The notes below the pieces were generated by a model. That model saw only the letters and a list, made by a program, of their open reading frames with translations, was not told the origin of the DNA and did no database searches. The translations under genes and the position numbers were made by a program. This document shows, piece after piece, positions 33,193 through 41,694 of a stretch of 64,000 nt of DNA. This DNA is from Sphingopyxis sp. (GTDB lineage: Bacteria; Pseudomonadota; Alphaproteobacteria; Sphingomonadales; Sphingomonadaceae). Position 1 is the first letter of the stretch. Each line of letters opens with the position of its first letter. The DNA lies in assembly GCF_016704835.1 (NCBI RefSeq), contig NZ_JADIZJ010000001.1:1039001-1103000 (forward strand). The letters are read 5' to 3'.

Positions 33193-34117
33193 GGTTCGGT
33201 CCTTTTTCGATTTGTTCGATCATGATGGCGGCGTTGCCATTGGCTTCGCCGATGCTGCCGACCGCAAAGCTGCGGCCCGCGACGGTCACCGGCACATGGC
33301 GCGGCATGCCGAGCGGAATGATGTCGCCGACCTCAAGCGCGAGCAGCCTGACGAGGCTGATTTCGGGTCGCGCCAGCACCGAGCGGACGGGCAGTCTGAC
33401 TTCGCGCAGCGCCTTGTTGAGCGCGCCAGCCCATACCGGGTTGGCGGCGCCGGGCAATTCGGGAGCAGGCTCGGCCCCGGCGACACCGCGCAGCGCGGCG
33501 AGCGGATAGGCACAGGCGATCGTCCGCCCCTCGAACGGGGCGCCGCGCAGGACGAAGCGCTGCACGAACAGCTCGTCGTCGGCGCGCACCGCGGCGAGCT
33601 TGGCGGGATCACAGGTGACGCAGTCGAGTTCGGGTTCCAGGCTCAGCTTGTCGCCCCACGCGGCGGCAAGTTGCAGCCCCATGTCGCGGCCGAGCCGCGC
33701 GGCGAAGCGGTCTTCGGCATCGGTCAGCTCTTCGCGCTCGGCGCTGAGGGCGCCTTTGCCGCCATAGAAGATATCGACGAGCTGGAGCAGCAACGGCCGC
33801 GGCGCGGCAAGCAGCACGGGGCCTTTGAGCGGCGGCGCGTGGTAGCGCCAGAAGATCGCCGGAGCGGTCGCCGCGGTCCAGTCGGCAAAGCTGACGGTTT
33901 CGGCGTCGGCGCGCTCGACCTGGATCGCGGGTACGCCGAGCGCGCGGATCAGATCGCGCAAGCTGCGGCCGAACTGGACCGCGACGCCGTCAAGCGCCGG
34001 GTAGGCATAGCTGCCCTCGGCCTTGCGCAGCAGCAATGACGCCTTGGCGTCAACCGCCTCGCTGGTCGGGGCGGCGGGCGGCTTGACGGCTTTGACGGAT
34101 TTTTCGCGAACGCTCAC
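33185..34117 (-). CDS. fliM: Flagellar motor switch protein FliM without CheY-binding peptide
   Basis: The 310-residue protein has the middle domain (LVDIFYGGKGALSAEREELT) and the C-terminal SpoA domain (VRSVLARPEISLVRLLALEV, GDIIPLGMPRHVPVTVAG). The N-terminus (MSVREKSVKAVKPPAAPTSE) lacks the LSQxEIDALL peptide that binds CheY-P in most FliM proteins. The C ring should assemble, but switching by CheY through the normal contact seems unlikely. Confidence 0.92.
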   Translation of the reverse strand: MSVREKSVKAVKPPAAPTSEAVDAKASLLLRKAEGSYAYPALDGVAVQFGRSLRDLIRALGVPAIQVERADAETVSFADWTAATAPAIFWRYHAPPLKGPVLLAAPRPLLLQLVDIFYGGKGALSAEREELTDAEDRFAARLGRDMGLQLAAAWGDKLSLEPELDCVTCDPAKLAAVRADDELFVQRFVLRGAPFEGRTIACAYPLAALRGVAGAEPAPELPGAANPVWAGALNKALREVRLPVRSVLARPEISLVRLLALEVGDIIPLGMPRHVPVTVAGRSFAVGSIGEANGNAAIMIEQIEKGPNHD

Positions 34118-34728
34118 TGGATCACCAGGCTCGTGAAATAGACATTGTCGATACCACCAAAACCTTCTTTCTCGCGCAGCACATCGTTGATTGCAGCGGT
34201 CAATTGCCGTTGCAGCCGTTGTTTCCCCTGCGATGTCGAGAGCAGCGCCGGATCCTGTTCGGAAAGCACCATAAGGACGACCGAGCGGATCGGCACCGCC
34301 TGGCGTTTGATATTATTGATAACCTTGCCGTCATAGAAGGTCGAAAGGCTGATACCCGCCTGCAAAAAACCCGAGCCGTCGGCGAGGTTGGTCGTGAAGG
34401 CGTCGGGGATCTGGAAATAGGTGACTTCATATTTGCGCGGGTCGACTTTGAACTTGTCGTTGGGTACCGACACGGTGCCGACCTTGGGTGCGACTTCGCC
34501 CTCCTCGCCTTCGGCGGCGGCAGGCTCTTCGTCGCCGTCGCTGCGCACCACCAGCTTGGGATAATGATCCGCGGGCTTGGACTCATGGGTCGACAGGGCA
34601 CCGAAATAAATGCCGGCCCCGGCGCCCGCACCGATCAGGACGAGCGCGCCGACGCCGATGAACAGCAGCTTCTTGAGCTTGCCCTTGGGCTTGGGCGCGG
34701 TTTCGGCTTTATCCTTGGTCATCGTCAT
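34114..34728 (-). CDS. fliL: Flagellar basal-body protein FliL
   Basis: The 204-residue protein has a basic cytoplasmic start, one membrane helix (KLLFIGVGALVLIGAGAGAG), an acidic linker and a periplasmic stomatin-like domain ending in GFGGIDNVYFTSLVIQ. FliL surrounds the stator and affects torque. Starts at 34728 and 34722 are both possible; AAGGG spacing slightly favours 34722. Confidence 0.93.
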   Translation of the reverse strand: MTMTKDKAETAPKPKGKLKKLLFIGVGALVLIGAGAGAGIYFGALSTHESKPADHYPKLVVRSDGDEEPAAAEGEEGEVAPKVGTVSVPNDKFKVDPRKYEVTYFQIPDAFTTNLADGSGFLQAGISLSTFYDGKVINNIKRQAVPIRSVVLMVLSEQDPALLSTSQGKQRLQRQLTAAINDVLREKEGFGGIDNVYFTSLVIQ

Positions 34729-34739
34729 ATCCCTTATGG

Positions 34740-36056
34740 TCAGGCAAAGCGGCCGCGTCGGTCGGCGGCCTCTTCGGCGTCGCGCGCCTTGACGCGCTCG
34801 GTAACGGTTTCGATCAGATGGCTGACGTCCTGCGCGGCAGCGCGGCCCTGACCTTGTGACTGGCGGCTGGTGTCGCCGGGGGTGCAGGTGACTTCGCTGC
34901 CGCTGACGCGCACCCCTTGCTGGCGGAGGTCTTCGACGAGGCGGCCCTGTGCGGCGGTGACAATCGTCGCGGTCGTTTCATGCTGGGTGTCCAGTTTCAG
35001 CGAGACGCCTTCGTCGCCCATCACCATCGCGACGTCGAGACGGCCAAGGTGGCGCGGCATCAGGCGAAAGCTGATGTCGCCGCTGTCCGATTTGGTTGCG
35101 GCGATGTCATGCGCGAGCTGGTCGATCCACGCGCCATCGCTGGCAAGATCGAGCACGCGTTCGGCGAAGGTCACCGGGGCGGCGGTGTTGGCCAGCATCG
35201 CGGCGCCCGTCGCCATGGGCTGGGCGAATTGGATCGTCATTGCCGGCGCTGCTTCGGCGGGCTTGCTCGCTACCGGTTCGGCACCCGAGAAAACAACACT
35301 CGGCGGCGTCGCGGCGCGAAGTTTGCTGGCTGCAGGCGGTGCGATGGCCGTTTCGATGTCCGGGGCAGCGGCTTTTGCTTCGGCGAGGCGCGGTTTGGCG
35401 GCGATCGGCGCGGCGGCTGCGACCTCGGCGGTCGGCGCGGCGTCCGGGGTGGCGCGCGCGGCGCTGTCGTTCGCCTTGACCGGCTTGCCAACGACCGCGG
35501 CAACCACCGACGCGGTGATCGGCAATGCGGCGATGGCCTGCGCGGATGCGGGGAGCGGGTTTGCCGGGCTGGCGGGCGCATCGGGCGCCGCGACCGTTTC
35601 GGCGGGTTTGGCGGGGCTGGAGCTGTTTTCGATTGGCATTGTGCCGTCGGCTTTGACCTCGGTTTCGATCGCTTTGATCGGCTTCGGGTCGGGCTTGGCG
35701 GCGTTGCCGTTCACTGCGATCAGCAATTTTGCGGCCGACGCGGCGACCGTGTCGGGGTCGGTTTTGGGCTCGCCGTCTGCGGCGTTCGCAATCGGCGCTT
35801 CGATGGAGATGTCCGTGGCGACGACTTCGGCCGCAGCGGCCGTGGGCCGCGTTGCGGTCGACGTCACGACGGCGACGGGCGTCACCGGCGCGGCTTTGGG
35901 CGCGGCAACTTCCATCGCGGGAATGGCCGCCAGCAGTTGCTCGAAACCACCGTCTTCGCCGCCGCCGGTCGGCGTCTGGCCGATCGTGCTGAGGAAAGCC
36001 GCGAACCCCGCGGGCGTCGATGCCTGCGGATTGGGTAGGGAGGTCGCACCCATCAT
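34740..36056 (-). CDS. fliK: Hook-length control protein FliK
   Basis: The 438-residue protein has a long Ala/Pro-rich low-complexity middle (about residues 40-290) and a conserved C-terminal domain (DISFRLMPRHLGRLDVAMVM, then VSLKLDTQHETTATIVTAAQ and VEDLRQQGV), which is FliK's switch domain. It is a secreted ruler that acts on FlhB. Its ATG overlaps the fliJ stop. Confidence 0.9.
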   Translation of the reverse strand: MMGATSLPNPQASTPAGFAAFLSTIGQTPTGGGEDGGFEQLLAAIPAMEVAAPKAAPVTPVAVVTSTATRPTAAAAEVVATDISIEAPIANAADGEPKTDPDTVAASAAKLLIAVNGNAAKPDPKPIKAIETEVKADGTMPIENSSSPAKPAETVAAPDAPASPANPLPASAQAIAALPITASVVAAVVGKPVKANDSAARATPDAAPTAEVAAAAPIAAKPRLAEAKAAAPDIETAIAPPAASKLRAATPPSVVFSGAEPVASKPAEAAPAMTIQFAQPMATGAAMLANTAAPVTFAERVLDLASDGAWIDQLAHDIAATKSDSGDISFRLMPRHLGRLDVAMVMGDEGVSLKLDTQHETTATIVTAAQGRLVEDLRQQGVRVSGSEVTCTPGDTSRQSQGQGRAAAQDVSHLIETVTERVKARDAEEAADRRGRFA

Positions 36057-36499
36057 GCCGCGCCACCTTCGATCAGGCGCAGGCGCATGCCGCCGCGCGC
36101 GCGGTGCGGGCGGTTGGCGTCGCGGCGGCGCTCGGCTTCGGCTTCGGCCGACTTGCGGCTGCGTTCGTAGAGGCGGACCGCCGACTCTTCCTTGGCCATG
36201 GCGCTTTGCGCCAGCACCCCGGCCTGGTCGCGGCGCGCGCTGGCATTGACCAGCGGCGCGGTCAGATTTTCCTGCGCGATGTCGAGCCGCATTGCGAGCT
36301 CGCCGATCGTGTTGAGCGCGCCGCCGGCGACCGCGCCCTTCGCCATCGCCAGGTCGACGCGCAGCGTTTCGAGGCGTTTGGCGAGTTCGACCAGGCTGGC
36401 GAGTTCGCCATTCGCCCGCGCCAGATTGGCCTCTGCCATCTGATGTTCGACGGTGCGCACGCGGATGATACGTTTGCGGCGTGCGGTACGGGCGGTCAT
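36053..36499 (-). CDS. fliJ: FliJ-like export chaperone
   Basis: The 148-residue protein is highly charged and almost wholly helical (RIIRVRTVEHQMAEANLARA, ERSRKSAEAEAERRRDANRP), as in the coiled-coil FliJ that couples FliI to FlhA. The call rests on its place between fliI and fliK, with 4-bp overlaps both sides, and its size. Confidence 0.8.
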   Translation of the reverse strand: MTARTARRKRIIRVRTVEHQMAEANLARANGELASLVELAKRLETLRVDLAMAKGAVAGGALNTIGELAMRLDIAQENLTAPLVNASARRDQAGVLAQSAMAKEESAVRLYERSRKSAEAEAERRRDANRPHRARGGMRLRLIEGGAA

Positions 36500-37827
36500 G
36501 CGGAATATCCTTCAATCAGGGTCTGGCGGGAAATGTCGAAATCGACCTGCGCCTTGGCGGGCTGGGTCACGAAGGCGAGCTGGTCGGCGTGGCAGGCTAT
36601 GGCGGTGTCGAGCACCGGATCGCCGCCGGCGACATAGGCGCCCATCAGCATCAGATCGCGATTCTCTTCATAGGCCGACCACAGCTGACGAAAGCGCGCG
36701 GCGGCGGCGGCATGTTCGGGATCGACCGAATCGACCATCGTGCGCGATAGCGAGCGGGCGACGTCGATCGCGGGATAGACGCCCTGCTCGGCGAGCTGGC
36801 GCGACAGGATGATATGGCCGTCGACAATCGCCCGAGCGCTGTCGACGACGGGGTCGTCGATATCGCCGCCGTCGGCGAGCACGGTGTAGAGTGCGGTGAT
36901 GGACCCGCCGGTTTCGCGGTCGATCCCGGCGCGCTCGCACAGCGAAGGAATGAGAGCGAAGACCGAGGGCGGATAGCCCTTCATCGTCGGCGGCTCGCCC
37001 AGCGTCAGCCCGATCTCGCGCTGCGCATGCGCGACGCGGGTCAGGCTGTCTATCAGCAGCAGGACTTTCTTGCCGTCGGCACGAAACGCCTCGGCGATCG
37101 CCGTGGCGCGCATCGCGGCGCGCAGGCGGAGCAGCGGCGGATGGTCGGCGGGGACCGCAACGACAACCGCCTTTTTGCGGACCTCGGGGGGCAGCTTGGT
37201 TTCGACGAAATCGCTGACCTCGCGGCTGCGCTCGCCGATCAGCCCGACGACGATGACGTCGCATTCGGTGCCGGCGATCATCTGACCCATCAGCACCGAT
37301 TTACCGACACCCGAACCCGCGATGATCGCGACGCGCTGGCCTTCGCCGACAGTGAGCAGCGCGTTGATCGCGCGAACGCCCATGTTGAGCGGGCGGGTAA
37401 CGCGGCCACGGCGCAGCGGATTGACCTTGCGGCCGGCGAGCGGCCACTGAAATTGCGATTTGACCGGCGGGCGGCCGTCGAGCGGATTACCCTGCGCGTC
37501 GATGATCCGCCCAAGCAGCGCCTTGCCACACGCAACCATGCTGCTGGCGCCATGCGGTTCGACCGGCGCGCCGGTGACGAGCGGCATGTTGGTGTCGAAG
37601 GGGAGGACCAGGCTGCTCTGGCCGCGAAAGCCGACGACCTCGCCATAGACATAGTCGTTGTTCGCCGATTTGATGCGCACGTTGCTGCCCAGCGGCTGGG
37701 GAAAACCCGACACTTCGAGCATGATGCCCTCGTGCGAGACGAGCGTGCCGATACGGCGCGGGCTGGCGTTGGTCAGGTCGATCGGGTCGAGCAGCTGCTG
37801 CGCGGAGAGGGCGAGGCGGCGCGTCAT
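36496..37827 (-). CDS. fliI: Flagellar export ATPase FliI
   Basis: The 443-residue ATPase has Walker A (IAGSGVGKSVLM), GLIGERSREVSDFVE, Walker B (KKVLLLIDSLTRVAHAQREI) and TMKGYPPSVFALIPSLCERA. It energises substrate unfolding at the export gate. It overlaps fliH and fliJ by 4 bp each. Confidence 0.97.
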   Translation of the reverse strand: MTRRLALSAQQLLDPIDLTNASPRRIGTLVSHEGIMLEVSGFPQPLGSNVRIKSANNDYVYGEVVGFRGQSSLVLPFDTNMPLVTGAPVEPHGASSMVACGKALLGRIIDAQGNPLDGRPPVKSQFQWPLAGRKVNPLRRGRVTRPLNMGVRAINALLTVGEGQRVAIIAGSGVGKSVLMGQMIAGTECDVIVVGLIGERSREVSDFVETKLPPEVRKKAVVVAVPADHPPLLRLRAAMRATAIAEAFRADGKKVLLLIDSLTRVAHAQREIGLTLGEPPTMKGYPPSVFALIPSLCERAGIDRETGGSITALYTVLADGGDIDDPVVDSARAIVDGHIILSRQLAEQGVYPAIDVARSLSRTMVDSVDPEHAAAAARFRQLWSAYEENRDLMLMGAYVAGGDPVLDTAIACHADQLAFVTQPAKAQVDFDISRQTLIEGYSA

Positions 37828-38432
37828 GCGGCCGCGCCTTCACCAAGCGCGACGCGCAGTTCGTCGAGATAGACGGCGCGGCCATGTTCGATCCAGCCGG
37901 TCGAGGTTTCGATGCGCACGGTGCCGCGCATCATTGCTGCGTCACTCGCGATCGCCAGCGGCAATGCGCAGTCGATCAGCAGCGCAGCATCTTCGGGGTG
38001 AACCCACAGGGTGCGCGCCTTGTCGGCGTCGGCGACCAGCGCCGCGGCGGTTTCGGCCTGCGCCTGGAGCCAGGCGGCGTCGATCGGTGCGTCAGCGACG
38101 ATCTGGTGCACCAGCCGTTCGACGGTGCGGGCGATCAGCTGCGCGAGTTCTTCGCTCGGTTCGTCCTGCAACGCCTCGGCATTGGCGAGCAAGGCGAGCA
38201 ATTGGTGGCGCTCGGCGACATAGGCTGCTTCGGCGACGCGCTGACCTTCGGCGAGGCCGCGGGCAAAGGGGTCGTCGAGATCGATCTCGGCGGCGTTGCC
38301 GCTGGCGGTTTGCGGCGCGTGCGCGCCGCCAGCAAAGGCCATCGGACGAAAGCCGCTGCTGCGCGCCATCGCTTCCGCCAGGGTGACGGGAACAAAGCCG
38401 GTTTCGGCGGTGCGATCAGACATAGTCGTCAC
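37824..38432 (-). CDS. fliH: Flagellar export stator protein FliH
   Basis: The 202-residue protein is helical in the middle (EGQRVAEAAYVAERHQLLAL, SEELAQLIARTVERLVHQIV) with a C-terminal FliH/YscL-type domain (KARTLWVHPEDAALLIDCAL). It regulates FliI and sits between fliG and fliI. Confidence 0.85.
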   Translation of the reverse strand: MTTMSDRTAETGFVPVTLAEAMARSSGFRPMAFAGGAHAPQTASGNAAEIDLDDPFARGLAEGQRVAEAAYVAERHQLLALLANAEALQDEPSEELAQLIARTVERLVHQIVADAPIDAAWLQAQAETAAALVADADKARTLWVHPEDAALLIDCALPLAIASDAAMMRGTVRIETSTGWIEHGRAVYLDELRVALGEGAAA

Positions 38433-39447
38433 CCCCGCCCGCGATCATGATCTCGCCCGACGCCGCCATCTGGCGGACGATCGTCATGATGCTCTTTTGG
38501 GCATCATCGACATCGGCGCGCTTGACCATCGTCATTTCGGTCATTTCGTCGCGGATCGTTTCCGACGCGCGCTGCGACATGGTGGCGAGGCACAGATCGA
38601 CCATCTCGTCGTCGGTGCCCTTGAGTGCGACCGCGAGCTGCGCCGCGTCGACCGAGCGCAGCACGGCGCCGAGGCTCTTCTTGTCGAGGTCGCGGAGGTT
38701 CTCGAAGATGAACATTTCTTCCTCGATCGCCTGGGCAAGTGCTTTGTCGGTCTTTTTGAGCGCGCGAATCGTGCGTTCGCTCAGTGATTTCGGCATCTTC
38801 TTCATGATTTTGGCGACGTCGCTGGGGCCGCCGATCGTCTGTTTGGCGACGCGCTGGCCGTCGACGTTGGCGCTTGCGAGCACCGATTCGAGGTCTTCGA
38901 TCGCCGCGGCGGGGACCGAGGTCAGCATCGCGGCACGCAGCACCAGATCGGCCTGCAGGATTTCGTCGAGCGTTTCGATCGCGCGCGCCGCGACGTCGGG
39001 GACGAGCACCGACAGGATCAGCGCGCCGACTTGCGGATGTTCCTGGGCGAGGAGGCCGCTGATCGCCTCGACATCCATCCAGCGGAGGATTTCGAGCGAC
39101 GCGGCGCTGCGCTGCGGCGCAACGGCAGCGAGGATATTGTCGGCGCGGACGTTGCCGACCGCCTGATTGATGACGGTGCGAATGCGCGTGTCGGCACCGA
39201 TCGCCAGCGCACTGACGTCGCGGCTGCGCACGACGAAACGGTCGAGCGCTTGTCCGATCTGCTTTTCGCTGGCGTTGGCGGTGTCGAACATCGCCTTCGC
39301 GAGCTGACGTACCTCTTCGGGATCAAGATGTTTCAGGATCGTCGCGGCTTCGTTTTCGTCGAGCAGCATCAGCAGGATGGCGGCGGCGGCCGACCCTTCG
39401 ATGGCCTGATTGGCGGGCGGGGACATGGTTTCGGCGGCGTCAGCCAC
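38416..39447 (-). CDS. fliG: Flagellar motor switch protein FliG
   Basis: The 343-residue rotor protein has LLMLLDENEAATILKHLDPE near its start, EHPQVGALILSVLVPDVAAR in the middle and the C-terminal torque helix region (REIRRVDAAQ-like DKKSLGAVLRSVDAAQLAVA). It overlaps fliF by 8 bp and fliH by 17 bp. Confidence 0.96.
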   Translation of the reverse strand: MADAAETMSPPANQAIEGSAAAAILLMLLDENEAATILKHLDPEEVRQLAKAMFDTANASEKQIGQALDRFVVRSRDVSALAIGADTRIRTVINQAVGNVRADNILAAVAPQRSAASLEILRWMDVEAISGLLAQEHPQVGALILSVLVPDVAARAIETLDEILQADLVLRAAMLTSVPAAAIEDLESVLASANVDGQRVAKQTIGGPSDVAKIMKKMPKSLSERTIRALKKTDKALAQAIEEEMFIFENLRDLDKKSLGAVLRSVDAAQLAVALKGTDDEMVDLCLATMSQRASETIRDEMTEMTMVKRADVDDAQKSIMTIVRQMAASGEIMIAGGGDDYV

Positions 39448-41089
39448 GGGCGCCCTCCTGCATCAGCTGGCGGACGACGAGCGCGGCGCGCGCCGAATCC
39501 TGGCGGACAAAGGCGCGGACGAGATTGGCGCGCGTTTCATAGCTGGGCGCCTGTTCGATCATTTCGAGGGTGATTTCGCGTCCCGCGGCGGGGCCAGCGA
39601 GCGCTGGGCGCCCGTCGGTGGCGGCGAGCAGTGTTTCTTCGAGCGCGCTGTCACGTTCGGCGCGCGCTGCGGCGCGAGCCTTCGCGGCACGGATCAGCGG
39701 GCGGCCGATGAACAGGAAGGCAAGCAGCGCGGCGAAGATCGCGCCGACCTGCTTGACCAGCGGCAGGAACCAGCCCTGGTCGTAAAAGGCGGGTTCCTCG
39801 GCTGCGATCTGGACGAATGGTCGCTGGCTGATTGCGACCTGATCGCCGCGGGTCGCGTCGAAACCGATCGCGCCTTTGACCAGGCTGTCGATCTTGGTCA
39901 TGTCGGCCTGGGTCAGCGCTTTCTTGCCCTGATTGAGCGCAACGGCGACCGAGAGGCGGCGGAGCTGGCCTTGCGGCTGGTGGGTGACCGAAATCTCGCG
40001 GCCGACTTCAAAGGCGCGTGCAGCATTTTCATTGCTCTCGGTTCCCGGCGTCGCGGTCGGGGTCGGAGTCGGGGTTGGCGCGTTGGCGGTGACCGTGGTC
40101 GCCTGCGGCGGTTGGTTCGACAGCGCGCCGGGGATGCCGACAGCAGACGGGGTGCCAGCGCCGCTGACGGTGCGCGTGACCTGTTCGCTGGTCATCGCGC
40201 GATCATCTTTTGGGAAGCTTTCGCGCGTCGCCTGGCTTTCGGACATGTCGACGTCGGCGTGAACCTCGACGCTGTAATTGCCAGCGCCGAGCATCGGGCC
40301 AAGCAGCGTGTCGAGCGCACGGCGGAAGCGGTCCTCAACCTGGACCTGCAACTGGAAGGCCTTCATGTCGCTGCCCGATGCGGTGTCGGACAATAGCGCG
40401 CCGCGCTGGTCGATGACCGACACTTGATCGGCGTTCATCCCGGGAACCGACGATGCGACGAGGAAACGGATCGCCTGTACCTGACCGTCGCTGAGCGATC
40501 GGCCGTTCTGCAGCGTCAGCATCACCGATGCGGTCGAGGGTTTGTCGTCGCGAACGAACAGGCTGGGTTCGGCGGCGGCGATATGGACGCGCGCGCTCTT
40601 GACTGCGTCGATCGTTTCGATCGTGCGCGACAGGTCGGCCTCACGCGCCGAGCGCAGCGCTTCGCCTTCGATCGCGCGGCTCGATCCCATCGGCAGTGCG
40701 GCAATCAGGCTGTCGCCGCTCGGCGCCGCCTTGGGCAGACCCTGGCCGGCGAGCGCGATGCGCGCCTGGTGCAATTTGTCGGCGTCAACGGTCAGCGCGC
40801 CCGTGCTCGCATCGATGCTGTGCGCGATCCCCTGCGTCTGCAGCGCTTCGGCGACCGCCGACTTGTCGCTGTCGTCGAGGCCGGCGAACAGCTGCGCCTG
40901 CGGCGCCGACTGCATCGTAAACCAGGCGAGCGCGGCGATGCCGATCGCCGAGGTCATGGCGATCGCCGGCAGCGCACGCTGTACCGCGGGCTGGCGGACG
41001 AAGCCGGTGAGCGGGGCGAGGCGGTTGCCGAACGCCGGAGCGGGGAGGCGTGCGTCGTCGATGGGGGTGAGGATCTGGGTGTCGGCCAT
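39440..41089 (-). CDS. fliF: Flagellar MS-ring protein FliF
   Basis: The 549-residue ring protein has two membrane helices (about residues 38-56 and 445-465), ring-building motifs between them (KVRVHIAAAEPSLF-like SARVHIAAAEPSLFVRDDKP, ASVMLTLQNGRSLSDGQVQA) and the C-terminal FliG-binding segment (NLVRAFVRQDSARAALVVRQ). It is the base on which the motor is built. Confidence 0.97.
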   Translation of the reverse strand: MADTQILTPIDDARLPAPAFGNRLAPLTGFVRQPAVQRALPAIAMTSAIGIAALAWFTMQSAPQAQLFAGLDDSDKSAVAEALQTQGIAHSIDASTGALTVDADKLHQARIALAGQGLPKAAPSGDSLIAALPMGSSRAIEGEALRSAREADLSRTIETIDAVKSARVHIAAAEPSLFVRDDKPSTASVMLTLQNGRSLSDGQVQAIRFLVASSVPGMNADQVSVIDQRGALLSDTASGSDMKAFQLQVQVEDRFRRALDTLLGPMLGAGNYSVEVHADVDMSESQATRESFPKDDRAMTSEQVTRTVSGAGTPSAVGIPGALSNQPPQATTVTANAPTPTPTPTATPGTESNENAARAFEVGREISVTHQPQGQLRRLSVAVALNQGKKALTQADMTKIDSLVKGAIGFDATRGDQVAISQRPFVQIAAEEPAFYDQGWFLPLVKQVGAIFAALLAFLFIGRPLIRAAKARAAARAERDSALEETLLAATDGRPALAGPAAGREITLEMIEQAPSYETRANLVRAFVRQDSARAALVVRQLMQEGARG

Positions 41090-41092
41090 GGG

Positions 41093-41446
41093 TTAAACCG
41101 GCATGTTCATGATGTCGCGATACGCCGACAGCAGCTTGTTGCGGACCTGCAGGGTGGTTTCGAAGCCCAGCGAGGCTTTCTGCCGTTCGATCATCACGCT
41201 GACGATGTCGTGGGTGTCGCCGCGCTCGTAGGCTTCGGTGATCTCGCTCGCCTTCGTCTGCTGGGCGTTGACCTGTTGCAGCGCATTGTTGATCGCGGCG
41301 CCGAAATCGGGGGTTCCCCCGGCGCCTTCGACGCCGCCCTCGGTGCCGCCAATGCCGCCGCGACCCGCGGCGCGTTGCAGCGCCTGGTTCTGATTGAGGA
41401 TCGAACTGCGCATTTGCAGCAGCCGGCTCGGGTCAATCGTGCTCAT
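41093..41446 (-). CDS. fliE: MS-ring/rod junction protein FliE
   Basis: The 117-residue protein has the FliE C-terminal signature (VMIERQKASLGFETTLQVRN, KLLSAYRDIMNMPV) and a Gly-rich middle. The start at MSTIDPSRLL follows GGACGGAAAGC. It is the first gene of the 15-gene operon to flhB and has a sigma-54 promoter 50 bp upstream. Confidence 0.93.
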   Translation of the reverse strand: MSTIDPSRLLQMRSSILNQNQALQRAAGRGGIGGTEGGVEGAGGTPDFGAAINNALQQVNAQQTKASEITEAYERGDTHDIVSVMIERQKASLGFETTLQVRNKLLSAYRDIMNMPV

Positions 41447-41495
41447 TGCTTTCCATCCGTCCTGTGCGCAGCGGTGCGCCGCACGCAAAGAACAA

Positions 41496-41511
41496 TGCAA
41501 AGGCCATGCCA
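41496..41511 (-). promoter_or_regulatory. Sigma-54 promoter of the fliE-flhB operon
   Basis: On the minus strand TGGCAT-GGCCT-TTGCA matches TGGCAC-N5-TTGCA with one change. Transcription should start about 38 nt before fliE. Confidence 0.78.
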
Positions 41512-41597
41512 AAAGATTTAATGACAGATTTTCAGTAGTTTGATCTCGGCGGCATGCGGCCTCGACCGGCTTTCGGCATTTTTTTGACGGGGTGGGC

Positions 41598-41624
41598 TTA
41601 AGCGCCGCTGCCGCCCGCCGTTAC
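41598..41624 (+). promoter_or_regulatory. Sigma-28 promoter of fliC
   Basis: TTAA-N15-GCCGTTAC lies 70 bp before the flagellin start, with the same boxes and spacer as at fliD. Confidence 0.7.
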
Positions 41625-41694
41625 TGCTTTCCGTGACCGCTCCTCGAGCCCTCACATCACGGGAATGGCCATCGAGGCCGGAAAGGAACAACAA

